Of a DNA stretch of 64,000 bases, positions 45,131-56,542 are shown one piece after another. The stretch lies in the NCBI RefSeq assembly GCF_003258315.1, contig NZ_CP030032.1, forward strand, positions 2,395,804 through 2,459,803, read 5' to 3'. The notes under the pieces were generated by a model. That model did no database searches. It was not told where the DNA came from and saw only the letters and a program-made list of their open reading frames with translations. This stretch comes from Bradymonas sediminis. Lineage in GTDB: Bacteria; Myxococcota_A; Bradymonadia; Bradymonadales; Bradymonadaceae. The position numbers and the translations under genes are program-made. The stretch's first letter is position 1. Every line of letters begins with the position of its first letter.

Positions 45131-46335
45131 ATATCTCCACGATGACTTATAAATTTCTATTCATCTTCGGCGCGCTGACCCTCGCCGCCTGCTCACCGTC
45201 TTCGGCAAAGAACGACCACGGGCACGACGACCACGCAGACGAAGCACACGCCGACGACGAGCATCCTGAGACGAACGTCGTCAAACTCACGCCCGCCGCG
45301 CTCAAACGCAGCGATATCCAGACCCGCCCGCCGACCGCGGGCGCCCTGAAGGAGCAGCTGCGCGTCCCCGCCCAGGTCGACTTCGACCCGAACCGCGTCG
45401 CCCATATCAGCACCTTCGTGCAGGGGCAGATCGTCGATATCGGACCCAATATCGGAGACCCGGTCAAAGCCAACGAGAAGCTCGCCACGGTCCGAAGCGT
45501 CACGCTCGGGCAGGCCCGCGCAGGCCTGAGCACCGCGCGCGCGCAATTTGAGGTCGCCGAGAATAATTATGAGCGCCAAAAACTGCTGCGCGCCGAGGGC
45601 ATCAACTCCGAGCGAAGCCTGGCCGAAGCCCAGGCCGAGCTGCACGAGGCCCGGGCGGCGCGCGACGCCGCCCAATCCAAGCTCACAGTGCTGGGCGACG
45701 CCGGAAAATCCGGCTCCCGACTGACGCTTCGAAGCCCGATCGACGGCGTCGTGCACGAACGCCCGGCGATTCGCGGCGAGAGCGTCGCCCCGGGCGACGA
45801 CCTCTTCGTGATCGCCGACACCTCGCGTGTGTGGATTCTCGGCCAGGTCTACGAGCAGCAAGTCGCAAACCTGAAGGTCGGCATGCGCGCTGGGCTCACG
45901 CTCGCCGCGTACCCCGGCAAGCGTTGGGAGGGGCAGCTCGACTATATCGCCGGCGCCCTGGACCCCAAGACCCGCACGTTGACGGTGCGCGTCGAGCTCG
46001 ACAACCCCGACGGCCAACTCCGCCCCGGCCTGCTCGGCACCCTATGGCTCGCCGCTAACCCCGCTGACGCCGACGCCGACGCTGAGACGCCACCGACCTC
46101 ATTGCATATCCCCCGCGACGCCGTGCAGGAGCTCCACGGCCGATCGGTGGTCTTCGTCGCGCGCGGCGAGCCCGGCGAATTCCACGCCGAACCGGTGGCC
46201 CTGGGGCGCGAGAGCGGCGGGCAAGTCGAGGTCCTCGACGGGCTGGCACCCGACGCATCCGTCGTGGTCCAGGGCGCGTTCATCCTCAAATCCGAGCTGA
46301 TGCGCGGCGAGCTCGGCGACGGCCACGCCCACTGA
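45127..46335 (+). CDS. czcB: RND efflux periplasmic adaptor (CzcB/CusB-like)
   Basis: A 402-residue lipoprotein (lipobox LAAC). A His/Asp-rich stretch just after the anchor (NDHGHDDHADEAHADDEH) probably binds metal. The membrane-fusion-protein core follows: barrel-sandwich hybrid halves around VAHISTFVQGQIVDIGPNIG and LTLRSPIDGVVHERPAIRGE, an alpha-hairpin between (about 135-190), and a beta-barrel with VWILGQVYEQQVANLKVG. It links the inner-membrane pump to the outer-membrane duct and may hand over metal ions. It overlaps czcC by 4 bases. Confidence 0.92.
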   Translation: MNISTMTYKFLFIFGALTLAACSPSSAKNDHGHDDHADEAHADDEHPETNVVKLTPAALKRSDIQTRPPTAGALKEQLRVPAQVDFDPNRVAHISTFVQGQIVDIGPNIGDPVKANEKLATVRSVTLGQARAGLSTARAQFEVAENNYERQKLLRAEGINSERSLAEAQAELHEARAARDAAQSKLTVLGDAGKSGSRLTLRSPIDGVVHERPAIRGESVAPGDDLFVIADTSRVWILGQVYEQQVANLKVGMRAGLTLAAYPGKRWEGQLDYIAGALDPKTRTLTVRVELDNPDGQLRPGLLGTLWLAANPADADADAETPPTSLHIPRDAVQELHGRSVVFVARGEPGEFHAEPVALGRESGGQVEVLDGLAPDASVVVQGAFILKSELMRGELGDGHAH

Positions 46336-46422
46336 CGCGTGCGCCATTTTTTAAGCCGATGAGCTTCTGATTGCGACTTCATCACCGGGGCTTCGCCAAA
46401 CGCTAAGCCCCTGAGAAAACAC

Positions 46423-49554
<3,132 letters not shown>

Positions 49555-49602
49555 AGCCGCTGAGCTGAAACCGGAGCCCTTTCTGGCTCTCAGTCCGATT
49601 CA

Positions 49603-49632
49603 CCGGCCAGGCAAGCTGGCCGGGGCCTTTTG
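49603..49632 (+). terminator. Probable terminator after czcA
   Basis: CCGGCCAG (49603-49610) and CTGGCCGG (49616-49623) form a perfect 8-bp stem with loop GCAAG, followed by GGCCTTTT. It lies 50 bases after the czcA stop. Confidence 0.6.
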
Positions 49633-49696
49633 CGCAGCAACCTCACACGACCCCAGCGGGTTTACCCCGCTGGTGAGCGAGACTGACGGCCAGCCT

Positions 49697-49990
49697 GTAA
49701 AAAATCACGTCCGACGTCCCTTTTTGGCAGCCCGATGCCTCATAAATCACGTCCAACGTCCCTTTTGGGCGGCCCGATGCCTCATAAATCACGTCCAACG
49801 TCCCTATTTGGCAGCCCGATGCCTCAAAAATCACGTTCGACGTCCTTTTTTGGCAGCCCGATGCCTCAAAAATCACGTCCGACGTCCCTTTTTGGCAGCC
49901 CGATGGCTCGAAAATCACGTTCGACGTCCTTTTTTGGCAGCCCGATGCCTCATAAATCACGTTCGACGTCTCTTTTGGGCAGCTCGATGG
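49697..49990. repeat. Intergenic tandem array, seven 42-bp units
   Basis: Seven consecutive 42-bp units with consensus core AAATCACGTCCGACGTCC, a short T-run, then GGCAGCCCGATGCCTCA. Variation is mostly C/T at the middle of the core and A/T changes at the unit edge. The core matches the 37646-37852 array in the same orientation. The array fills most of the 549-base gap between czcA and the next lipoprotein gene. A readable frame across it (repeating NHVRRPF) arises because 42 is a multiple of three and lacks gene-like features. The remaining bases to 50103 contain nothing else recognisable. Confidence 0.95.
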
Positions 49991-50103
49991 GGTGGAGCTC
50001 GCCAGCGCGGCCACGCATTGAATTATCGCGCCAAGTCGATGTAGTTTGAGCGCCTTATATGTCTGCTCGACCCTTGCTTAATGACAGTTTTTGGAGCCTA
50101 GAA

Positions 50104-51468
50104 ATGAACCCAACAACCGCCCGCCCTAATCGCACCCTGCTCAACCTCCTCGTCGGCTCGGGCCTATTGCTCGCCCTTGGCCTCGCCAGTGGCTGCTCGG
50201 CGACCTGCCCTCAGGTCCAGCAGAGCTACGCCCAGGCGCTCGCAAAGGAGTCCGCGCTTGAGGAGAAGAGCCCCGAGGGAAAGGAGCGGCCGGTGCAATT
50301 CGGCCTGACGCTTCGGGCGGATCTGCTCAATAATATCGCGAATACCGCGATTCAGGGGGCGCTTAAGACGGGCCTAAACGCGGTGTCTGATATCGACGTG
50401 GGCGCCGGCCAGACCGTGGGCGTGAAGACGTCGGGGGATGTGGTGAACCTCAATATCCAGCCCTCCGACGCCTGTGAGCATTGCTTTCGCATCAGCGGCA
50501 AGCTCGACGGGGCGGTGGGTCTCGACATCCCCTTCGTGGGCAATAAACGCACCAAACTCGGCGGGAATTTAAGCGTGGTCGCGCCGGTGTTGTTGGCTCA
50601 GGGAAAAGACGGCGGGGGCGTGCTTCAATTCGATATCGCCAGCGCGGCGAAGATCGGCAAGTCGAGCCTCTCCACCACGCTCGGCGACCTGCCCGGCTCC
50701 TGGTCGCGGGTGCTCCAGTCGAAACTGTCGACGGTGCTGCTCAACAAGCTGCTCGAGGGCCAAAAGCCCATCGACCTCTTTAGCTTCGAGGGGCCCAGCC
50801 TCGGCATCCCCGGCATGGAGATTCTGCCGGCGCGCCTGGTCACCGACGCCAAAACCGGCACGATCTACGCCGGCTTCTCGACCAATATCAGCGGCCTGCA
50901 AAACGAGAAGAATATCGCCCCGGTGACCCAACTCAATAGCGACCAGAACCTCGCCCTGAGCTTTAACCCCAATATGATCGTCCACGCGATTTCGCTGATG
51001 ATGAAGTCAGATATCATCCCGCGCCAATATAGCAGCGACGGCAAGGCGCAGCGCGACGGCTCCGCCCACGCCACGGTCAACGCCGTGCGCTTCACCCAGG
51101 GCGAAGATGGCGAGCTGCCGATGCACGTGGATTTTAGCGTGTTTGACTTCGGCGCCGGGCAGTCGATGTGCTACCAATTCGCGGGGAGCGCGGGCGGTAA
51201 AATCGCGCTGAAATCCAACCGCCTCCAGGTCTCGCTGACCGACGCCGACATCACCGACTCCTCCATCCCCGGATTCGCAACCGCCATGAATTGGGGGAAG
51301 GCGTCGTTTTTGCAGAGCTCCAAGACCGTCATCAACAAATCGCTTGACCCGCAGAATATCGAAATCCCCGGCGGCAAGCTCGGCTTCAGGGGACTGTCGG
51401 TGAACCTCGAAGGCGGCGCGGTCGTCCTACGAGGCGACTCCTCCCCCATCAACGCCGGGGCGAATTAA
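50104..51468 (+). CDS. Hypothetical lipoprotein, possibly lipid-binding (TULIP-like)
   Basis: A 454-residue lipoprotein from the ATG at 50104; a frame start at 50059 would bury the signal peptide. The lipobox is LASGC. The mature protein has long amphipathic helices and strands (LLNNIANTAIQGALKTGLNAV, LSVVAPVLLAQ) and a pattern of a helix followed by extended beta sheet that loosely recalls the TULIP/BPI superfamily. It has two near-adjacent cysteines (DACEHCFRIS). I cannot confirm the fold by eye. It stands alone between the 42-bp array and the AAA/TPR gene; a 7-bp-stem hairpin at 51480-51501 follows the stop. Confidence 0.55.
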   Translation: MNPTTARPNRTLLNLLVGSGLLLALGLASGCSATCPQVQQSYAQALAKESALEEKSPEGKERPVQFGLTLRADLLNNIANTAIQGALKTGLNAVSDIDVGAGQTVGVKTSGDVVNLNIQPSDACEHCFRISGKLDGAVGLDIPFVGNKRTKLGGNLSVVAPVLLAQGKDGGGVLQFDIASAAKIGKSSLSTTLGDLPGSWSRVLQSKLSTVLLNKLLEGQKPIDLFSFEGPSLGIPGMEILPARLVTDAKTGTIYAGFSTNISGLQNEKNIAPVTQLNSDQNLALSFNPNMIVHAISLMMKSDIIPRQYSSDGKAQRDGSAHATVNAVRFTQGEDGELPMHVDFSVFDFGAGQSMCYQFAGSAGGKIALKSNRLQVSLTDADITDSSIPGFATAMNWGKASFLQSSKTVINKSLDPQNIEIPGGKLGFRGLSVNLEGGAVVLRGDSSPINAGAN

Positions 51469-51572
51469 GGCAATCACAGGGCGCCAGACGACCTTGGCGC
51501 CTTGATATTCCCGGTCATCCCGCGTAGAAAACCCGCCATCTAATTACCAATATTTAGACGCGGTTTTTTGCC

Positions 51573-54503
51573 ATGAATTGCACGTATTGCGGGTATTTTA
51601 ACGAAGAACAGACCACCCTCTGCCGCCGGTGCGGGGCGGACGTGGCTCAACCGACTTGCTCCCAATGCGACGTCCCCGTCGCCTGGGGTCAAACCCAATG
51701 CGCCCAATGCGAGGCGCTGTCGGAGGCCGCCGACAAGACGCCCTGCCCGTCCTGCCGCGCGCTCAATACCGTCTCGGCCGGATATTGCACCGCCTGCGGC
51801 ACGCCCATGGCGGTCATCACCCGCGTGATGACGCTCGGCAACGCGCGCGACCGCGAGCCCCTGGAGACCTGGCGCATCTACGGCATCGAAACCCAGGTCG
51901 GGGGCCGCGACGCCGAGCTCGACGCGCTCTCCGAAAACCTCAAAAAAGCCATCCAATCCAAGGGCTTGCGCACATTGGCGCTGAGCGCGCCGACCGGGTT
52001 GGGCAAGAGCCGGCTTATCGCGGAGTTCCAGCGCAACCTCAACGCCTCCTTCGACGAGACGGTCTTTTTGCAGGCCGCCAGCCGCGACGAATCCGGCGGC
52101 CCCTTCTCGATGTTCGCCCGCATGCTCAAGGGGCGATTTTATATCGGCGAGCACGAGAATCCGGCCTCGGCCCGGCGAAAATTCATGGAGGCGGTGCGCG
52201 CCCTGATCGACATCCCGGAGGAAGCCGAGCGCGTCGGCCACCTGGTCGGCCACCTGATCGGCATGCATTTCGAGGACTCGCATCACCTGCCGAGCGTGCG
52301 CGACTCCGAGGGCGCCTTCAACCTGAATAAGCGAAGCTACGACGCCTTCGCGACACTTTTGGCCGCGGACGCCGCGAAGAACCCGATCGTCGTCGCCCTG
52401 GACGACCTGCAATACGCGACGCGCCAATCCGGTGAAGTGCTCGAATATCTTGTCGAGAAACGCGCCGATAACCCGCTCAAAGACCGCCCAATCTTGCTCA
52501 TCGCGTCCTGGAATTCCGACGAGATCATCGCCACCGACCCGCTCAAGACGCTCGGCTACGACGCGCGCGTCGAGCTCAAGCCGCTCAGCGACCAGGAAGT
52601 GCGCGACTTCGTGCGCGACGCGCTGCATAAGGCCGAGCAGGTGCCCGATATCCTTGTCGATCGCATCGTCGACGCCACCCACGGAAACCCCCTGGCGGTC
52701 GAAGAAACCCTGCGCATTTTGATGAGCCGCGGCGTCATCGACACGCGCCAGTCGGTCTGGCAGGTCAAGCCCGACAAGCTCAAGGATATCGACATCCCGA
52801 CCACCGTCGAGGACACCGTGCGCGCGCGCCTGGCCACGCTGGCCGACGACGAACGCCTGGTGCTCGAGATGGCGGCGAGCATCGGCGACGTCTTCTGGCC
52901 GGAGCTGGTGCATTGCCTGTACCGCGCCCGCCTCGATTACGACGACCAGCCGCTCAATTATTGGAGCGACGCGGACCCCGACGCGCGGGTGGACGCGATC
53001 ATCGAGAGCCTCGAGCGAAAGGATATGATCCGCCGCCACGACGACACCCTCTTGGCCCCGGTCGACGAGATGCATTTTAAGCATCGCATCGAGCGCATCT
53101 CGCTCTTCGAAGACCTGAACCCGTTGCATAAGCGGCGCTACCACCAGGCGATCGCCCAGTGGATTCAAAACGGATGGATTGGCGCGGACCCGGCCGAGGA
53201 CGAGCTCCATATCTGTGAGATGGTCGCGCGCCATTATGACGCGGCCGAATGCCCCGATCAGGCCGCTGACTTCTACCTGCGCGCCGCGCGCCTGGCCGGC
53301 GCGCGCTACGCCAATCACAAGGCGGTCGAGCTCTTTACGCGCGGGCTCGCGCTGCTGAGCGAGGCCCGCAGCGCCGACAAGATCGACGCCTTCCACGACC
53401 TCGGAAGCCTGTGCGATTTGCTGGGCGAGTTCGACCAATCGCTGGCCTATTTCCGCGAAATGCTGCGCTATAGTTGGCTGCTCGACAACCTCTCCAAGGG
53501 CGGCGTCGCCTATAATAAGATCGGGCGCGCCTACCGAAGCCTGGGCGAATATGACGAGGCGCTCGAAGCCTTCGAGCTCTCGCTCATCCTCTTTCGCGAC
53601 GGCGAAGACACCCGCGGCGTGGCGAGCACGCTCGACGATATCGGCCAGATTCACCGCATTCGCGGCGACTACGAGGCCGCGCTCAAATATTATTCGGCGG
53701 GGCTTCAATTGCGCCGCGAGCTCGGCCTGGAGCGCTCCATCGCGCTGAGCCTCAACCATATCGGCACCCTCAAATTAGGCACCGGCGACCTCAAAGAGGC
53801 GATGGTCTATTTCCGCGAAGCCCTCGAGATGCGCAAAAAGATCGGCGACCGCCGCGGCGTCGCCGAGAGCTTCAACAACCTCGCCGCCCTATGCGTCGAG
53901 CGCGATATGTACCCCCAGGCGGTCACCCTCTTTGAGGAGGCCCTCGAGATCGCGCGCGCCATCGGCTATCGCACCCTCGAGATGATGGTCCTGAATAACC
54001 TGGGCGAAACCCTGCTGGGTCAGGGCGACACCGCGCAGGCCGAGGACACGCTCAACAAGGCGATGGACGTCGCCCAGGTCTCCGGCGACAAGCGCGTCCT
54101 CTTCGATATCCTGCGAAACCTGGCGCTGGTCGCCGCAAAACAAGGCGAGCGCCCGCTGGCCGTCGAGCGCATGGAATCCGCGCTGATGCTGGCCGAACAG
54201 CTCGGCTCACGCGCCCTCTTTGGCACCGCCAAGCACTCCCTGGCCAAGGTCTATACCCAATTCTGCGACGCGGACCCCGACGCCATCGCCAAGGCCCACG
54301 CCCAATTTCAGGAGGCCGCCGACGTGCTCGAAGACGTCGGCAACGACGCCCAGCTGGCCCGCTGCCTGTCGAATTTCGGCGATTTTTTGCTCAAACAGGG
54401 CGAGCGCGAGCGCGCGACCGAAACGCTCAACCGCGCCCGCGCGATCTTTAAGCGCCTGGAGATGAACCGCCAACACGACGCCGTCTCGGCCCAGCTCTCG
54501 TGA
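51573..54503 (+). CDS. Zinc-ribbon / AAA ATPase / TPR regulatory protein
   Basis: A 976-residue soluble protein. Residues 1-80 carry six or more CxxC knuckles (MNCTYC, CRRC, CSQC, CAQC, CPSC, CTAC), forming double zinc ribbons. An AAA/STAND-type ATPase follows at about 105-540, with Walker A SAPTGLGKSRL (Lys145), Walker B VVALDDLQYA (Asp277/Asp278) and a winged-helix-like tail. Residues about 560-976 contain at least nine tetratricopeptide repeats (for example LGEYDEALEAFELSLILF). The layout matches predicted ATPases often found with Ser/Thr kinases or adenylate cyclases in myxobacteria-like genomes, but the kinase/cyclase domain is replaced by zinc ribbons. Likely a signalling scaffold or STAND regulator. 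Target unknown. Confidence 0.88.
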   Translation: MNCTYCGYFNEEQTTLCRRCGADVAQPTCSQCDVPVAWGQTQCAQCEALSEAADKTPCPSCRALNTVSAGYCTACGTPMAVITRVMTLGNARDREPLETWRIYGIETQVGGRDAELDALSENLKKAIQSKGLRTLALSAPTGLGKSRLIAEFQRNLNASFDETVFLQAASRDESGGPFSMFARMLKGRFYIGEHENPASARRKFMEAVRALIDIPEEAERVGHLVGHLIGMHFEDSHHLPSVRDSEGAFNLNKRSYDAFATLLAADAAKNPIVVALDDLQYATRQSGEVLEYLVEKRADNPLKDRPILLIASWNSDEIIATDPLKTLGYDARVELKPLSDQEVRDFVRDALHKAEQVPDILVDRIVDATHGNPLAVEETLRILMSRGVIDTRQSVWQVKPDKLKDIDIPTTVEDTVRARLATLADDERLVLEMAASIGDVFWPELVHCLYRARLDYDDQPLNYWSDADPDARVDAIIESLERKDMIRRHDDTLLAPVDEMHFKHRIERISLFEDLNPLHKRRYHQAIAQWIQNGWIGADPAEDELHICEMVARHYDAAECPDQAADFYLRAARLAGARYANHKAVELFTRGLALLSEARSADKIDAFHDLGSLCDLLGEFDQSLAYFREMLRYSWLLDNLSKGGVAYNKIGRAYRSLGEYDEALEAFELSLILFRDGEDTRGVASTLDDIGQIHRIRGDYEAALKYYSAGLQLRRELGLERSIALSLNHIGTLKLGTGDLKEAMVYFREALEMRKKIGDRRGVAESFNNLAALCVERDMYPQAVTLFEEALEIARAIGYRTLEMMVLNNLGETLLGQGDTAQAEDTLNKAMDVAQVSGDKRVLFDILRNLALVAAKQGERPLAVERMESALMLAEQLGSRALFGTAKHSLAKVYTQFCDADPDAIAKAHAQFQEAADVLEDVGNDAQLARCLSNFGDFLLKQGERERATETLNRARAIFKRLEMNRQHDAVSAQLS

Positions 54504-54531
54504 CACGCGCCTAAACCACGCCCCCCATAGG

Positions 54532-54600
54532 CCCCGGTAGCGCCGAAATCCTCAACGCTCCGATTGTATCCCTGCGTTGAAATCGGGTAGGCTACCGGGG
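54532..54600 (+). promoter_or_regulatory. Long hairpin abutting the start codon of the next gene
   Basis: CCCCGGTAGC (54532-54541) pairs perfectly with GCTACCGGGG (54591-54600). Inside, CAACGC (54553-54558) pairs with GCGTTG (54574-54579). The 3' arm ends two bases before the ATG at 54603 and would cover the ribosome-binding region. It may be a translation-controlling 5' structure, or a terminator of the gene ending at 54503 without a T-run. Confidence 0.6.
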
Positions 54601-54602
54601 TG

Positions 54603-56474
54603 ATGAACGACCTTAGAAAACACATATTCGGCTGCTTCTTTCTGGTTCTGCTCACGACGGTTTCGACCTGGCTGGGCGGCTGCTTTGACGAGTATCCGTG
54701 CACCGAGATCGGCTGCGAGGGCGATCTCATCTGCAACGCGCAGACCGGCGGGTGCGAGGAGTTCGTGAGCTCCTGCGTGCAGACGGGCTGCGCCGAGGGG
54801 TTGATCTGCGACAGCGGCAGCGGCGAATGCCGGGCGCCGGGGGCGCGCTGCGTCGACGATAGCTGCCCGGCCCACCAGGCATGCAACGCCCAGACCGGGT
54901 ATTGCGAAGCCCGCAGTAATTGCGAGCTCGACCCCTGCAACGGCGCGGCGGAGCAATGCGATGCGGCCAGCGGCCAATGTGTGCCGCTTGAGTGTGACGC
55001 CCAAAACCCGTGCCCGACCGCGTTCTATTGCGACAACCGCGGCCTATGCCGGGCGGGCTGTCTGCTCGACGACGAAGACGGCTGCGTGAGCGGGGAGTTT
55101 TGCCGCGGCGCGCCCGGCGAGTCGGTGGGCCAATGCCGCAAGGAATGCCACGGGGATCAGGAATGCCCGCTCGGCCAGCGCTGCCGAGATGCCGGCGGCA
55201 GCGCCTCCTGCGAGCCCGAGCCGCGCTGCGACAGCGACGACGATTGCCGCGACGAAGGCGTCTGCTACGACCATATCTGCCGGGCGCCGCCGTGTGTTTC
55301 CGACGCGGACTGCGCCGTCAACCAGGCCTGCGAGCGCCCCAGCGGCATGTGCATCGGCGGCGATTGCGAAGAGGATATCCACGCCCCGAATCAGCGCGTC
55401 GAGCAGGCGGTCGAGCTGCAGCCGGGGAACTACGCCCAGCTTCAAATTTGCCCGTTGCGGGCGGATTGGTTCTCGCTAAGGCTGCGCAGCTCCGACTTTT
55501 TGCGCGTACGCATGGAGCACGGCGCCGAGGTCGACCTCGACCTCTTTGTCTACGATACGAACGGAACCCTGCTCGCCGCGAACCAGCAGACGGGCAGCGT
55601 GACCCGGCTCGAGATGCACGCCACCGAGACCCAGACGGTGAACCTGCGGGTCGCCGGCGTCGGCAAAGCGTCCGCGCCCTACTCTCTACGCATCCAGCGC
55701 AACCCGGACCAGACTTTTTGCCGCGATGATTCCTTCGAAGAAAATGACCGCGCCTCCGACGCCGCCCAGCTCCCCACCGGGCCCAATATCCTCTTTGAGC
55801 GTACCCTCGAATTGTGCGGCCCCGATGTCGACTGGTTCGTGCTGCCGAGCCTCGACGCCGACCAGGGCCTCGAGGTTGGGCAGAGCGATAGTGACTCAGA
55901 GGTACAGATCGAGCTCTACACACCCGACGGCGAGCAATTCACGCTCAGGGGCGACGCGCTGTCGGGCTCTCGCCCCTTTTATATGGCCCGCCTGGGCAGC
56001 GCGGGCGACTATTATATTCGGGCGAGTTCGGTGTACGCGAACTCACTCCCCTATCAACTCAGCACACGCGTGCGCCCGCCGATGGAATGCGACCAACCCG
56101 GCGCGCATGCCCTGCCCGCCGATGCCGAATACCTTGCGCCCAATGTGGTGAGTCGACGTGCGTTCTGCCCGCTCGACCAGGCATGGGAGGTCGAGTGGCT
56201 CGCCCTCGAAACGACCACGGTCCCCGGCGAGTTGAGCGCACGTGTGGTGGTCGTCGGCGAGCTGCCCGCGCTCGATATCGCGCTGTTTAAAAAGGAGAAT
56301 GAGTTACTCGAATTGATGCGAAGCGCCCAATTTGACGGCGAGCGCTACAACCTCAGACTGCCCGTAGCGGCCGACGAGAAATACCTGATCCGCATGAGCA
56401 CCGATGCCCCGCTGGAACGGATTCTGGAGAGCGTCGACTACCAGGTATTCTATCGGTTTGAGTCGGCCGAGTGA
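54603..56474 (+). CDS. Cys-rich lipoprotein with PPC-like domains
   Basis: A 623-residue lipoprotein from the ATG at 54603 (a GTG immediately upstream at 54600 is possible). The lipobox is LGGC. Residues about 25-250 hold some 40 cysteines in Dickkopf/EB-like modules (CEGDLICNAQTGGC, CVSDADCAVNQAC). The C-terminal two thirds contain two or three beta-sandwich units like bacterial pre-peptidase C-terminal domains: DWFSLRLRSSDFLRVRM ... DLDLFVYDTNGTLLA, and VDWFVLPSLDADQGLEVG ... VQIELYTPDGEQF. PPC domains usually assist secreted enzymes, but no catalytic domain is seen here, so a surface-binding role is plausible. A long hairpin precedes the start. Confidence 0.8.
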   Translation: MNDLRKHIFGCFFLVLLTTVSTWLGGCFDEYPCTEIGCEGDLICNAQTGGCEEFVSSCVQTGCAEGLICDSGSGECRAPGARCVDDSCPAHQACNAQTGYCEARSNCELDPCNGAAEQCDAASGQCVPLECDAQNPCPTAFYCDNRGLCRAGCLLDDEDGCVSGEFCRGAPGESVGQCRKECHGDQECPLGQRCRDAGGSASCEPEPRCDSDDDCRDEGVCYDHICRAPPCVSDADCAVNQACERPSGMCIGGDCEEDIHAPNQRVEQAVELQPGNYAQLQICPLRADWFSLRLRSSDFLRVRMEHGAEVDLDLFVYDTNGTLLAANQQTGSVTRLEMHATETQTVNLRVAGVGKASAPYSLRIQRNPDQTFCRDDSFEENDRASDAAQLPTGPNILFERTLELCGPDVDWFVLPSLDADQGLEVGQSDSDSEVQIELYTPDGEQFTLRGDALSGSRPFYMARLGSAGDYYIRASSVYANSLPYQLSTRVRPPMECDQPGAHALPADAEYLAPNVVSRRAFCPLDQAWEVEWLALETTTVPGELSARVVVVGELPALDIALFKKENELLELMRSAQFDGERYNLRLPVAADEKYLIRMSTDAPLERILESVDYQVFYRFESAE

Positions 56475-56542
56475 CATAGTGCCCCCCCATCGTTCCGTTC
56501 AAAATAAGCTTAATAAGGAGCTGGTGCCCACGCCCTGTCCAT

